Shown in pieces: positions 33,111 to 42,508 of a DNA stretch of 64,000 nt. Each line of letters begins with the position of its first letter. Position 1 is the stretch's first letter. The notes beneath the pieces are model-generated. The model worked only from the letters and a program-made list of their open reading frames with translations. It searched no databases and was not told where the DNA came from. The DNA comes from Nocardioides albertanoniae (lineage in GTDB: Bacteria; Actinomycetota; Actinomycetes; Propionibacteriales; Nocardioidaceae), in contig NZ_VFOV01000001.1 of NCBI RefSeq assembly GCF_006716315.1, forward strand, positions 1,098,501 through 1,162,500. Reading direction: 5' to 3'. A program made the position numbers and the translations under genes.

Positions 33111-34048
33111 CAGCCAGCATCATCTTGCTCAGTCTCGCCTTGGCACTCGGCGGGCTGGGGCCGCGACTGATCGACCGAGTCATGCGACCGGAGTCTGCTC
33201 CGATGTCGGGCGTGCTTGCCTGGCAGACGACCTCGGCAGCGGTGCTGCTGTCGTTCGGAATGGGTGCAGCGCTGTTATGCCGCCATATCTGGACGAGTGC
33301 ATCAGGCCTGGAGCTCCTCGGTCGTTGCGCGGAGCTGCTGACCCATGCACGCACGGCGGAGCCGGTCACTCTCGCTGGGCTGTTGGGGATCACGGTTCTT
33401 CTCGTTGGCGCGATGCGAGTGCTCTGGTGCGGCTTCCGGCACGCTCGGAGGATCGGCCGCGACCGCCGTGCGCAGCGACTGAGGCTGGCGATGCTGGCGG
33501 TCCCGCACGAGTCTGAACCTGACGTCCGAGTGATCGACCAGGGCCCAGCGACGGTGTTCTGCCTTCCTCACTGGGCTCGTGGTGACGTGTACGTCACCAA
33601 TGCAGCGCTCGAGGTCTTGTCGCGTGCCGAATTGGCGGCGGTGCTCGAGCATGAGCGCGCTCACCTGCGCGGGCGGCATGCGCTGGTGGTCTCTGCTGCG
33701 ACGGTGCTAGGGACGGCGTTTCCGTTCGTGCCTCTGTTCCGTGCGGCGGCGAACGCTGTTCCGGGCCTGGTTGAGATGGCAGCGGACGATGCCGCGGTTC
33801 GCCATACGGACCGACACGTCGTGGCGGGCGCCCTGCTGTGTCTGGCAGAGGCAGCTACCCCGGCAACGGCATTCGGTGCGGGTGGCAGCACGGTCATCCG
33901 CCGGGTGCGTCGCCTGGTCGATCCAGACCCCAGGTCGGGAGGGTTCCGGGTTGTTCTCGTGACGGCCGTGGCGCTGGCCGTACTGCTCGGCCCGATCGCG
34001 GTGGGGACGCTTGCTCCGGCTGCTGCATGCCCCTTCGCGATGCCCTGA
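33107..34048 (+). CDS. Second M56-family membrane metallopeptidase
   Basis: Membrane protease of 313 residues with the zinc motif HERAH in LEHERAHLRGRHAL and a distal acidic segment LVEMAADDAAVRHTDRH. Four hydrophobic helices are predicted, one at the C-terminus (VVLVTAVALAVLLGPIAVG). It is a paralogue of the 21038 gene with the same layout and no sensor domain. The presumed job is to cut its paired BlaI-like repressor upon an envelope signal. It is convergent with the 633-residue CopC/CopD gene. Confidence 0.85.
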   Translation: MTASIILLSLALALGGLGPRLIDRVMRPESAPMSGVLAWQTTSAAVLLSFGMGAALLCRHIWTSASGLELLGRCAELLTHARTAEPVTLAGLLGITVLLVGAMRVLWCGFRHARRIGRDRRAQRLRLAMLAVPHESEPDVRVIDQGPATVFCLPHWARGDVYVTNAALEVLSRAELAAVLEHERAHLRGRHALVVSAATVLGTAFPFVPLFRAAANAVPGLVEMAADDAAVRHTDRHVVAGALLCLAEAATPATAFGAGGSTVIRRVRRLVDPDPRSGGFRVVLVTAVALAVLLGPIAVGTLAPAAACPFAMP

Positions 34049-34074
34049 CAAGCGCCAACGGTCTTGGCGCTGGG

Positions 34075-35976
34075 TTAGTCGCCGTGCTCGGGATAGATCA
34101 GAGTCCGGGTGACGAGGTGATTGGGTGCGGCGAGCACTTCCTGCACGATGCGGTCGTGGTGATCGAGCGTGAGTTGCACGTAGGTTGCTTCTGCCGGATA
34201 TCCGAGGGCGAGCGTGTTGTCGTCGAGGCGGATGACCACCGGAGCGACCCCTGAACCGAACGGCCCTGTGCCGAGGTACTCCCGACCGGTCAACGGAATC
34301 GCGGATCGCCCGGCAGCGCCGATGCTCGTGTCGCTGGTGACCTGCTCGTGGACCACCACACGGGGTTCGCGCTCCGTCGCAGCCACAGCCTTCTTGAGCA
34401 GGTCGGGAGCAGGTCGAGCCGGCCAGGGGACGAGGAGCGCGGCGGTACCGCCGTCGAACTCCTCGTCGTCGACATAGAGGGTGACGGTGCTGGATCCCGG
34501 GCTCCAGTCGATCGGTGTGACGAAGCATCCTTCACCGCACTCGCGAAAGCGCAGTTTCACTGGCGCCTGCCGTGGTGGTGTGACGTTGCCCGACAGCGTG
34601 TAGCGATTGCTCCCCGTGTCCGCGGAAGTGGCTGCCGTATCCGGCGTGACGAGCCGGATCACGAGTTGGCCTTGGCTTGCTGTGGCTCCGATTCCGATCC
34701 AGCCGGCCCGGGTGCCCAGTGCCACGACCTCACCTGAGGGTGGGGGAGGAAACGGTAGCGGCGCGTCCTCCGGAGTCGGTGGAGCAAGCGCGGTGAGTGC
34801 TGAGGAGGCCACGAGCACGCCCGCGAGGGCCCCGATCTCAAGGTGGGCAGCCACCGAAGGCTGCCGGGCACCTCGGCGTAGGAACCAGCGGGCTGCGAGT
34901 GCGAGCGCGACGGCCACGAGAACGAGTCCGAGCTTGGCGGCGAGCCAGCGGCCGTACGAGGTATCGGTGAGCATGGGGACGATGTCGCCCAGAGGGACGA
35001 GCGGCGCGGCCGCGAGCGTGCCCGCGACCAGCACGGCTACGACGACCCAGAGCGCAGGTCGGGCATAGGTGACGAAGGCATCGCGAGCACCCGGCCCGCC
35101 CCGGCGTAGAGCAACCCGGACGGTGTGGACCAGCGCTCCGAGCCACACCGCTGCGGCAAGTAGGTGAAGGCTGAGGAACACCGCACCCCAGCCCGGGAGC
35201 TCCGCCTGGGGATGAGCTCGCAGGCCTTCGAGGATCGCGATACCGACCGTCCCTGCGATCAGCACCGTGCGGCGACGGGAGGCCAGCACGACGAGGGCCA
35301 GGGCCACCTCGCCTGCGGCGAGCCGTCCCGGGGCGGAGTCGACCAGCACGCCGACCCGGGTGACCCCGCTCGAAAGCGATCCGCCGCCGGCTTGGACGAG
35401 CGCCAGGCCGACGGCTCCTAGGAGGGCGAGACCCCCGCCGGTGCGGAGCAGCGGGCGGGGGTCGTCGGGCTCGCTCGTACGCCGCGCCAGGTGCTCTCCG
35501 ACCAATCCGCCCAGCAGCAGGGCGAGGCCGGCGAACAGCAGCCATCGGAGCACCCCTGTGGGAGTGGCACCTGGTGTTTGTGGCGTCTGTGGACCCAGAG
35601 TGAGCCCGGCGCTGGAGCCGACCGCGAACCGGAACTCGGCGGCCATCGAGTCGCCATCACGCGCGGTGACTGCCCAGGCCACCTCGTACTCGCCTGGCTC
35701 GAGGCGCGACAGCAACGGCACCGACAGGACTCGGTCGCCGCGGCTGAGCCTCACCGCTCCTACCGGGGCTGCCCCGTCCGGGCCTGTGATGGTGAGCGCG
35801 CTGCCTGCGGGGGCGACGGCCTGATCGAAGACCAGCTGGATCTGCCGCGGCGAGGTGGGGACTGCACCGTTGGCGGTGGGTGTGGTGAAGAGGAGGGTCG
35901 CGTGCGCCTGCGCTGGTGAGGGGAGGCTCAGCAGCACGATGCAGACGGCGGCCAGTACCACCAGCGATCGGATCAC
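34075..35976 (-). CDS. CopC-CopD fusion membrane protein
   Basis: 633 residues. The signal peptide ends PAQA, and the mature protein begins [16 protein letters not shown] like CopC. However, the second CopC ligand (usually DGH) reads [14 protein letters not shown], so the copper site is incomplete or uses Met. A hydrophobic CopD region of about eight helices covers roughly residues 145-420 (including [21 protein letters not shown]). A C-terminal extracytoplasmic beta-rich domain of about 200 residues ends the protein. It overlaps copA by four bases on the same strand, so it is exported with the CopA copper-efflux unit. Confidence 0.8.
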   Translation of the reverse strand: MIRSLVVLAAVCIVLLSLPSPAQAHATLLFTTPTANGAVPTSPRQIQLVFDQAVAPAGSALTITGPDGAAPVGAVRLSRGDRVLSVPLLSRLEPGEYEVAWAVTARDGDSMAAEFRFAVGSSAGLTLGPQTPQTPGATPTGVLRWLLFAGLALLLGGLVGEHLARRTSEPDDPRPLLRTGGGLALLGAVGLALVQAGGGSLSSGVTRVGVLVDSAPGRLAAGEVALALVVLASRRRTVLIAGTVGIAILEGLRAHPQAELPGWGAVFLSLHLLAAAVWLGALVHTVRVALRRGGPGARDAFVTYARPALWVVVAVLVAGTLAAAPLVPLGDIVPMLTDTSYGRWLAAKLGLVLVAVALALAARWFLRRGARQPSVAAHLEIGALAGVLVASSALTALAPPTPEDAPLPFPPPPSGEVVALGTRAGWIGIGATASQGQLVIRLVTPDTAATSADTGSNRYTLSGNVTPPRQAPVKLRFRECGEGCFVTPIDWSPGSSTVTLYVDDEEFDGGTAALLVPWPARPAPDLLKKAVAATEREPRVVVHEQVTSDTSIGAAGRSAIPLTGREYLGTGPFGSGVAPVVIRLDDNTLALGYPAEATYVQLTLDHHDRIVQEVLAAPNHLVTRTLIYPEHGD

Positions 35977-38237
35977 CGTGCGTGGAGGGGTTTGAAGCGG
36001 CGAAGCCGGAGGCTGTTGCTGACCACGAACACCGAGGAGCTCGCCATGGCGGCGCCGGCGATGAGTGGGTTGAGCAGACCGAATGCAGCTAGGGGTAGGG
36101 CGGCCACGTTGTAGAAGAACGCCCAGAACAGGTTGCCCTTGATGGTGCCCAAGGTCTTGCGGGCCAGCCTGATGGCGTCGACGGCGCCCCGCAGATCACC
36201 CTTGACCAGGGTCAGGTCGGCAGCGGCGATGGCGGCGTCGGTGCCGGTGCCCATGGCGAGGCCGAGGTCGGCCTGCGCGAGCGCGGCCGCGTCGTTGACG
36301 CCATCGCCGACCATGGCGACGACCTTACCGTCGGCTTGGAGTTTCTTGATGACGTCGACCTTGTCCTCGGGGTGGACTTCGGCGATGACATGCGCGATGT
36401 CGACCTGGGCAGCGATGTGCTGTGCGGCCGCCTCGTTGTCGCCGGTGAGGAGGATCGGCGTCAGGCCGAGCCTCTTCAAGTCGACGACGGCGCCCGCGCT
36501 GGTGGGCCGGAGCGCGTCCGCGACCACCAGCGCCGCCCGCGCCTGTCCGCTCCAGGCAGCGAGCACGACCGTGTGACCGGCCGCCTCGGCATTGCGCTGT
36601 GCAGAAACCAGAGCGTCAGGGATCGCCAGACCCAACGTGGCAAGCCATGTTGCCCGACCGGCGAACACCTCGTTGCCGTCCACGACGCCGCTGACGCCCC
36701 GACCCGCATGGTTGTGGAAGTCCGAGACAGGTCGAGGGTCGCTGAGTGTTTCGGCAATGGCGCGGGCAATGGGATGTTCGCTCGCATGCTCGATCGCACC
36801 TGCCAACTGCAGGGCCTCTTCCCGGTCCGTCCCCTCGTCGGTGATGACCTCGAGAAGCCGCATCCGGCCCTCGGTGACAGTACCGGTCTTGTCCAGGACG
36901 ATGGTGTCCACACGTCGGGTGGACTCCAGCACCTCGGGTCCACGGATCAGTAGACCGAGGTGGGCACCACGGCCGGTGCCGACCATCAGCGCAGTCGGGG
37001 TGGCCAGGCCCAGTGCACAGGGGCAGGCGATGATGAGGACGGCGACAGCCGCCGTGATCGCTGCGGTGGCAGTGTGACCGAGACCGATCCAGAGCCCGAA
37101 GGTGCCGGCCGCGATGACCAGGACGGCGGGTACGAAGACTGCTGACACCCGGTCAGCGAGCCGTTGGGCATGGGCCTTGCCGGTCTGCGCCTGCTCGACG
37201 AGGCGGGCGATCTGAGCCAACTTGGTGTCGCTGCCGACCCGAGTTGCTCGTACGACGAGTCGACCCCCTGCGTTGACGGTAGCTCCTGTGACGGTGTCGC
37301 CCGGGGCGACTTCGACTGGGACCGCCTCGCCGGTGAGCAGTGACTCGTCCACCGCGGAGGCGCCGTCGACGACCTCGCCGTCGGTGGCGATCTTCTCGCC
37401 GGGGCGTACGACGAACTCCGTGCCGATCGTGAGATGGTCGACGGGGATACGCACCTCGACGCCGTCTCGCAAGACTGCGACGTCCTTCGCCCCGAGGTCC
37501 AGCAGGGCACGGATCGCCTCGCCGGCGCGGCGTCTCGCTCGCGCCTCGAAGTAGCGGCCGGCGAGGATGAACGCCGTCAGGGCGGCAGCGACCTCGAGGT
37601 AGATCTCCGGAGTGCGGCCGAGCTCGCCGGACCGCGGCATCAGGGAGAACTCCATGTGCATGCCCGACTCGCCGGCACCTCCGAAGAACAGCGCGTAGAC
37701 ACTCCACCCCCAAGCGGCCAGCACACCGATCGAGACCAACGTGTCCATCGTGGCCGCACCGTGCCGAGCGTTGACGGCGGCAGCACGGTGGAAGGGCCAT
37801 GCACCCCACAGGGCGACCGGTGAGGCGAGCGCAAACGCGAGCCACTGCCAGAACTGGAACTGCGCCGGCGGCACCATCGACAGCACCACCACCGGTAGGG
37901 ACAGCACGGCAGACAGGATCAGCCGATCCCGCAGGGAACGGATGCGCCGCGCCTCGGCCGCCTCTGCCGACGCCTCACCAGATCCGTGCTCTGGTCTCGG
38001 GAGTGCGGCGCCGTATCCGGCGGTCGCGACGGTCGCAACCAGCTCGTCGGGCAACACGCTGCCTGGGAACGTGACGTGCGCGGAGGCCGTGGCGAAGTTG
38101 ACCGTCGCGAGGACGCCGGGCATCTTGTTGAGCTTCCGCTCGATTCGGGTCGCGCAGGATGCGCAGGTCATCCCGGTGATCGTGAGGTCCACGGTGCCGC
38201 CTGTGGCGGGCCCTGCGGACAGCGAGGTGTCGGTCAT
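35973..38237 (-). CDS. copA: Copper-translocating P1B-type ATPase CopA
   Basis: Cu(I) efflux pump, 754 residues. The ATG at 38237 has GAAAGGA upstream. An N-terminal HMA domain carries GMTCASC (C25, C28). Eight membrane helices are predicted, with the transport motif CPC in [17 protein letters not shown]. The phosphorylation motif is DKTGTVTEG, the nucleotide-binding domain has the HP pair in ASEHPIARA, and the hinge is [21 protein letters not shown] perfect operator dyad at 38248-38266 lies 11 bp upstream of its start codon. It is divergent from the DsbD/cupredoxin gene, so one operator can control both directions. Confidence 0.96.
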   Translation of the reverse strand: MTDTSLSAGPATGGTVDLTITGMTCASCATRIERKLNKMPGVLATVNFATASAHVTFPGSVLPDELVATVATAGYGAALPRPEHGSGEASAEAAEARRIRSLRDRLILSAVLSLPVVVLSMVPPAQFQFWQWLAFALASPVALWGAWPFHRAAAVNARHGAATMDTLVSIGVLAAWGWSVYALFFGGAGESGMHMEFSLMPRSGELGRTPEIYLEVAAALTAFILAGRYFEARARRRAGEAIRALLDLGAKDVAVLRDGVEVRIPVDHLTIGTEFVVRPGEKIATDGEVVDGASAVDESLLTGEAVPVEVAPGDTVTGATVNAGGRLVVRATRVGSDTKLAQIARLVEQAQTGKAHAQRLADRVSAVFVPAVLVIAAGTFGLWIGLGHTATAAITAAVAVLIIACPCALGLATPTALMVGTGRGAHLGLLIRGPEVLESTRRVDTIVLDKTGTVTEGRMRLLEVITDEGTDREEALQLAGAIEHASEHPIARAIAETLSDPRPVSDFHNHAGRGVSGVVDGNEVFAGRATWLATLGLAIPDALVSAQRNAEAAGHTVVLAAWSGQARAALVVADALRPTSAGAVVDLKRLGLTPILLTGDNEAAAQHIAAQVDIAHVIAEVHPEDKVDVIKKLQADGKVVAMVGDGVNDAAALAQADLGLAMGTGTDAAIAAADLTLVKGDLRGAVDAIRLARKTLGTIKGNLFWAFFYNVAALPLAAFGLLNPLIAGAAMASSSVFVVSNSLRLRRFKPLHAR

Positions 38238-38247
38238 GGCGTCCTTT

Positions 38248-38266
38248 CTACTATCTGACATAGTAG
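38248..38266. promoter_or_regulatory. BlaI/CopY-type operator between copA and the cupredoxin operon
   Basis: CTACTAT-ctgac-ATAGTAG is a perfect 7-5-7 inverted repeat in the 62-bp gap between divergent copA (start 38237) and the 38300 gene. It is the best match to the element-wide consensus. Confidence 0.8.
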
Positions 38267-38299
38267 TAGCACTGTCGCGAACGAACGGAGACCATCCCC

Positions 38300-39358
38300 A
38301 TGAACCTTGGCGCCATCCTCCTTGCCGGCCTACTGGCTGGCGGCGTCTCATGTGCCGCCGTCCAAGGTGGCCTTCTGGCCGGTCTGGTGGCGCGCCAGAA
38401 GGGTCGCACGACCGGGATTGAGGGCGGGAAGCGACAGCCGGCGATGAAGCAGACGTGGCAGGCACAGCTCGGAGGTGACCTGGCTCCGGTGGGCGGCTTT
38501 CTCGCCGGGAAGATCACCTCGCACGCTCTGTTCGGCGCGCTGCTCGGCGCAGTCGGCTCGGCCGTCCAGCTCTCTCCGAATCTCCGCTCGACCGTGCAGA
38601 TCGTGGCGGGCCTTCTGATCATCGCCTTCGGTCTGGCTCAGCTCGGCGTACCGGGCTTCAGGAGTTTCGCGATCACTCTGCCCGCCTCCTGGGTGAAGCT
38701 CGTGCGTGGTCGTGCACACTCGACAAGCGCCCTGGCTCCAGCGATCCTCGGGTTCGCCTCGATCCTGCTGCCGTGTGGCGTGACGCTGTCGATGATGGCG
38801 CTGGCCATCACCTCAGGATCCCCTGTACGGGGCGCGCTCACCATGGCTGTGTTCGTTCTCGGCACCGCGCCGTTGTTCACCCTCATCGGATATGTCGCTC
38901 ACAAGGCGGCGGCTGCCTGGAAGGGCCGGCTCGCGCTCGCCACCGGCATCGTTGTGCTTCTCGCCGGGTTCTACACGCTGAACGGCGGCCTCACCCTGGC
39001 CGGTTCGCCGCTGGCCGCGCAGAATCTCAAACAGACCTTCGGTATCGACCAACCAGCGATCGCGGACGCCTCTACGGTGACGATGGCCGACGGCACACAG
39101 ACTGCGGTCATCACAGTCACCTCGGGCCGGTTCTCGCCAGCAAACCTCGCACTCAAGGCAGGCGTCCCGACCAAGGTGATCTTCCGTTCCCAGGGCGCCT
39201 ACGGATGCGTACGAGCGCTCGTCGTCCCCGCCCTCAACACTCAAACAGTTCTGCCCGAGAACGGCGACACCCCGTTCGACCTCGGCATCACCAAGGCCGG
39301 GCGCATCGACTACTCGTGCTCGATGGGCATGTACTCCGGCACCATCACGATCAGCTAG
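38300..39358 (+). CDS. DsbD/TauE-like membrane protein fused to a cupredoxin-like domain
   Basis: 352 residues. The first about 235 hold six to seven helices of the DsbD_2/UreH-like type with two Cys in helices ([11 protein letters not shown] near residue 17 and [14 protein letters not shown] near residue 158), as in CcdA/DsbD electron-transfer proteins. After a linker, a cupredoxin-like beta domain ends the protein; candidate copper ligands are in [11 protein letters not shown] and [12 protein letters not shown], a Cys/Met pattern suited to Cu(I). It heads a run of genes with the CopZ-like chaperone. It may move electrons or copper across the membrane. Confidence 0.82.
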   Translation: MNLGAILLAGLLAGGVSCAAVQGGLLAGLVARQKGRTTGIEGGKRQPAMKQTWQAQLGGDLAPVGGFLAGKITSHALFGALLGAVGSAVQLSPNLRSTVQIVAGLLIIAFGLAQLGVPGFRSFAITLPASWVKLVRGRAHSTSALAPAILGFASILLPCGVTLSMMALAITSGSPVRGALTMAVFVLGTAPLFTLIGYVAHKAAAAWKGRLALATGIVVLLAGFYTLNGGLTLAGSPLAAQNLKQTFGIDQPAIADASTVTMADGTQTAVITVTSGRFSPANLALKAGVPTKVIFRSQGAYGCVRALVVPALNTQTVLPENGDTPFDLGITKAGRIDYSCSMGMYSGTITIS

Positions 39359-39364
39359 GACACC

Positions 39365-39637
39365 ATGCAGACCACCTATACCTGGGCCGTGACCGGCATG
39401 CACTGCAACAGCTGCAGCATCCTCATCGACGAGGCCGTCGAAGAACTCGATGGCGTGACTTCTTCGACCACTTCGCTCAAGAAGAAGCTCACTACTGTCA
39501 CGCTCGACCCCACCCGATGCGAACCTGCCCACGTCGCCGAGGCGATCCGCATCGCCGGCTACGACGTCAACCCTGTATCCGTGAGCGCTCAGGCTGCACC
39601 CGCACGGCGCGCATGGTTTCGCCGGGCACGGTCGTGA
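39365..39637 (+). CDS. HMA-domain copper chaperone, CopZ-like
   Basis: Cytosolic metal-binding domain of 90 residues with GMHCNSC (C14, C17) in the standard loop. The beta-alpha-beta-beta-alpha-beta pattern follows (SILIDEAVEELDGV, TVTLDPTRC, AEAIRIAGYDV). The tail is basic and Arg-rich (RRAWFRRARS). It starts six bases after the cupredoxin fusion gene and would deliver Cu(I) to CopA. Confidence 0.9.
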   Translation: MQTTYTWAVTGMHCNSCSILIDEAVEELDGVTSSTTSLKKKLTTVTLDPTRCEPAHVAEAIRIAGYDVNPVSVSAQAAPARRAWFRRARS

Positions 39638-39644
39638 GGTCCTG

Positions 39645-39761
39645 ATGGGCAACCGCTCAAAGAGATGGGCGCAGAAGAGTCTGTGGCCCGTGTATGCGTT
39701 CGGGGCGTTCATCGTCATCGGCTTCACGCTCACCGTGCTCGGGGTGCGGACGTGCCTGTGA
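39645..39761 (+). CDS. 38-residue single-pass membrane protein
   Basis: Starts at ATG 39645 seven bases after the CopZ-like stop, with GAGG upstream. It has a basic N-terminus (MGNRSKRWAQKSLW), one hydrophobic helix (PVYAFGAFIVIGFTLTVLG) and ends VRTCL. Its stop overlaps the next start (GTGA), so it is embedded in the operon and unlikely to be chance. It is a possible accessory subunit of the copper or cytochrome machinery; I know no family for it. Confidence 0.6.
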   Translation: MGNRSKRWAQKSLWPVYAFGAFIVIGFTLTVLGVRTCL

Positions 39762-40237
39762 ACGCGCCATCGCACACCCATCTGGCGATGCGGGTGACTC
39801 TCGAGGGGCGCGACCGATACCGGTGGATCAGTCTCGGGGCGGCGGGCCTGGCAGTGATCGCTGGAGGCATGGCGGTGTTCGGCTTGCCCCCGATCGATCT
39901 CCACGGGCCGTTGCACTGGTACGGGATCATGGACCCGCTGTGCGGCGGCACTCGTGCCGCCCGCTACACCGCGATGGGTCGGTGGGGTGAGGCATGGCGC
40001 TACAACCCACTCGGCATCGCCACCGTGCTGGTCGTAAGCCTGCTGCTCCTACGTGGCGCCACCGGCATCATGACCGGCCGTTGGCTCACCGCGCACATCA
40101 CCTGGACCCGCCGCGCACGCAGGATCGCCATCGCTGCGGCCGTGATCTTGCTGATCCTTCTCGAGATCCGGCAACAGGGTCGGGCCGACCTGCTGATGCA
40201 GGGCACCTTCACCTTCATCGACCACCCTGTTCGTTGA
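39758..40237 (+). CDS. DUF2752 membrane protein
   Basis: 159 residues. The GTG at 39758 overlaps the upstream stop by four bases and is preferred to an ATG further upstream in the same frame, which would overlap the preceding small gene. The family signature is DPLCGGTRAARYTAMGRWGEAWRYNP, a Cys/Gly motif after the first helix, followed by two more helices (GIATVLVVSLLLLRG and RIAIAAAVILLILLEI). The function of DUF2752 is unknown. The position in the copper operon suggests an envelope role. Confidence 0.82.
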   Translation: MNAPSHTHLAMRVTLEGRDRYRWISLGAAGLAVIAGGMAVFGLPPIDLHGPLHWYGIMDPLCGGTRAARYTAMGRWGEAWRYNPLGIATVLVVSLLLLRGATGIMTGRWLTAHITWTRRARRIAIAAAVILLILLEIRQQGRADLLMQGTFTFIDHPVR

Positions 40238-40260
40238 ACCCTGACCCTGAGGATCGAACC

Positions 40261-41109
40261 ATGCACCGCCTGCCTGTTCTTGTAGCGATCTCCTCCTCCG
40301 TGATCCTGCTTCTGGGCGGCTGCGCGTCGGACCAACCGGAACGCTCAGCCGCCACGGGCGACGATCAACAGATCGGCCACATCCACGGGCTCGGCATCGA
40401 TCCCGCCGACGGCGCCCTGTATGCAGCAGGACACCTCGGGGTCTTCAAGATCGAGAACGGCACACCAACCCGCATCGCCAACCGCTGGCAAGACACCATG
40501 GCGTTCACCGTCACCGGTCCGCACACCTTCCTGGGCAGCGGCCACCCGGACCTGAACGAGGACCTGCCGCCCCATCTCGGTCTGATCGAATCCACCGATG
40601 CAGCCAAGACCTGGAAACCCCTGTCACTCCAGGGCGAGGCCGACTTCCACGCACTCGAGGTCGTCGGCAACCGGGTGTTCGGCTACGACTCCAACAGCAG
40701 CCAGATCCTCGCCACCACCGACCGTACGACGTGGAAGAGCGTGACGGAGGGCGAGTTCATCGACCTCGCCTCATCGTCGGGCAAGACTGATCAGGTCCTC
40801 GCCACCACCGGAGCGGGTGAACTCGTCCGGGTGGACCTCGGCGGCCAGACCACGAAAGTCGCCGACGCACCCCGGCTCGTGTGGATCGACGCCACCCCGC
40901 GCGGCGTGCTCGTCGGCACCGGACCTGACGGCAAGGTCTACACGGCCGACTCTGCAACCGGCGACTGGATCAACCCAGGATCGGTCACTGGGCAACCCGA
41001 AGCCCTCGACGCCACGGACACCGTCTGGCACGTCGCAACCGATACCGGAATCTACGCATCCGAGGATCAGGGGGCGACGTGGTCCAAGATCGTCGAAATC
41101 GGACAGTAA
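40261..41109 (+). CDS. F510_1955-type beta-propeller lipoprotein
   Basis: Exported lipoprotein of 282 residues. The lipobox LGGC falls near residue 21. The mature part is a repeat-rich beta-propeller-like domain with Asp-box-like turns such as STDAAKTWKPL, TTDRTTWKSV and SEDQGATWSKI, and begins IGHIHGLGIDPADG with two His that may bind metal. Proteins of this type are annotated as glycosyl-hydrolase-like but lack clear catalytic residues. It is last in the copper operon that starts at 38300, which points to metal binding rather than sugar cleavage. Confidence 0.8.
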   Translation: MHRLPVLVAISSSVILLLGGCASDQPERSAATGDDQQIGHIHGLGIDPADGALYAAGHLGVFKIENGTPTRIANRWQDTMAFTVTGPHTFLGSGHPDLNEDLPPHLGLIESTDAAKTWKPLSLQGEADFHALEVVGNRVFGYDSNSSQILATTDRTTWKSVTEGEFIDLASSSGKTDQVLATTGAGELVRVDLGGQTTKVADAPRLVWIDATPRGVLVGTGPDGKVYTADSATGDWINPGSVTGQPEALDATDTVWHVATDTGIYASEDQGATWSKIVEIGQ

Positions 41110-41303
41110 CTGCGTAAGTGCCCCGGTTGATCCGACAGCGGCGTCACCGCGAACGGGTCCTGTCCGGCAGTTTCTCCAGTACGAGCTGGATCGATCCGAT
41201 GTTCCAACATGGACTCCAGGATCGACGTTACCCAAAGGTGGCGCCGAAACGGCCTTGGTGCTGTGACGCCGACGGACGCGCGTCGGCGAATTTTGCGTGC
41301 CTC
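41110..41303. other. Intergenic region without recognised feature
   Basis: This 194-bp gap separates the end of the copper operon from the convergent lspA gene. I see no RNA structure, operator dyad or convincing ORF; it may hold an eroded gene fragment. Confidence 0.3.
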
Positions 41304-41801
41304 CTAGGTCTCAGTTGCTGGTTGGTCCTTCCAAGACAGCGCAACGAGCAGGAGTCCGCCGGTCACGATGAAAACGTCCGCGAGGTTGAAGGTGGGCCAC
41401 CAGCCGGTGTGCAGGTAATCGGTGACGTGCCCGTCCGGCGTGCGATCGATGAGGTTGGCGAGCGCGCCGCCGAGAATGACGGCGAGCGCGAGGCCCCAGG
41501 GCTGGCTTGCTTCTGGCGTGGTGCGCCATAGCAGCACTGCTACCCCTGCCGTGAGAAGGGCGGTTATCCCGACGACGATCCAGGACGGAGCGTCGGCTGC
41601 GAAGGAGAATGCGACGCCGGGGTTGAAGGTGAGCCGGAGATCGAGAAGGCCGCCTTCGATCGGAGCAGCAGGTAGGGCGCGTTCGGCCCATGCCTTGATT
41701 CCGAGGTCGGCTCCGGCAAGGACGGCGGCCAGGACGAGCAGCCCGATCCGGCGTTTGAGGACGCGGGACCGAGCTGCGACGGTGGTGCTAGGGGCTGTCA
41801 C
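41304..41801 (-). CDS. lspA: Lipoprotein signal peptidase LspA
   Basis: Aspartyl signal peptidase II, 165 residues, four helices. The GTG at 41801 overlaps the upstream CDF stop (GTGA). The motifs are complete: RLTFNPGVAFSF, GGALANLIDR (first catalytic Asp) and FNLADVFIVTGG (second catalytic Asp). It is an extra lspA in a metal-resistance unit, as known for PbrB/C-type lead resistance loci, where the peptidase accompanies a metal exporter. Besides lead tolerance it could process the several lipoproteins encoded on this element. Confidence 0.93.
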   Translation of the reverse strand: MTAPSTTVAARSRVLKRRIGLLVLAAVLAGADLGIKAWAERALPAAPIEGGLLDLRLTFNPGVAFSFAADAPSWIVVGITALLTAGVAVLLWRTTPEASQPWGLALAVILGGALANLIDRTPDGHVTDYLHTGWWPTFNLADVFIVTGGLLLVALSWKDQPATET

Positions 41802-42508
41802 TGGCAGTCCTGCGAGCACGAGGACGCCTGGCCGGAGCCGGGCTCGTTGTCGTCGTCTTCGCAGCCATCGTCGCAGACGAGTTCGCCTTCCCAGGCTTCC
41901 TTGCCCTCCATGATGGCGAAGGCGGCGATGACAAAGCCGGCTACGGGGTCGATCCAGGTCCAGCCCAACAGCGCGAAGGCCACCAGTCCCGCGAAGGTCG
42001 ATACGGACAGCCACGCGCACAGCTTCGTTTCGGCGGCGTCGGCGACGACGAGGCGGGAGTTCATCTCCAGACCGGCCTTGCGCTTGGCGTGGGCCAGCCA
42101 GGGCATGATGACGATGGAGACGCCGGTCAAGACGATGCCGACCAGGGAGGTGTCGGGTTTCTCGCCGCTGACGAGGTCGCGGATGCCTTCGATGGTGACG
42201 TAGGCGGCGAGGGCGAAGAACGTGACGGCGATGAACTTCAGGGCCCTGCGTTCCTTGGCCTCGTCTGGTTCGCCGCCCTTCATCTCCGCGAGCAGCCGCA
42301 CCAGGACCACCGTCGCGGCAGCGACCTCGATGCTGGAGTCGACCCCAAAGCCGATCAGCGAGACCGCCCCGGCGACCGTGCCGGCCGCGATCGCGATGAT
42401 GCCCTCGACGACGTTGTAGCCGATCGTGAACTGGGCGTACCTGACAGCGCGGCGGGCAGCCTTGCCGGTCACGTCCGGCGTGGTGGCCGTGGTCGGTGTG
42501 CTGCTCAT
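41798..42508 (-). CDS. Second CDF-type exporter with Cys-rich tail
   Basis: Membrane protein of 236 residues, a paralogue of the 25202 product (shared GFGVDSSIEVAAAT, YVTIEGIRDLVSGE and VVADAAETKLCAWLSV). It has six helices and no full cytoplasmic CDF domain. It ends in an acidic Cys-rich tail (VCDDGCEDDD ... SSCSQDCQ). It is sandwiched between the CmtR-like regulator and lspA with four-base overlaps, so the three are translationally coupled. Soft divalent metal (Cd or Pb) export is the likely role. Confidence 0.83.
   Translation of the reverse strand: MSSTPTTATTPDVTGKAARRAVRYAQFTIGYNVVEGIIAIAAGTVAGAVSLIGFGVDSSIEVAAATVVLVRLLAEMKGGEPDEAKERRALKFIAVTFFALAAYVTIEGIRDLVSGEKPDTSLVGIVLTGVSIVIMPWLAHAKRKAGLEMNSRLVVADAAETKLCAWLSVSTFAGLVAFALLGWTWIDPVAGFVIAAFAIMEGKEAWEGELVCDDGCEDDDNEPGSGQASSCSQDCQ

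Noticed and set aside
41110..41303. Transposase or recombinase remnant after the copper operon
   Set aside because: No recognisable catalytic motif in any frame.
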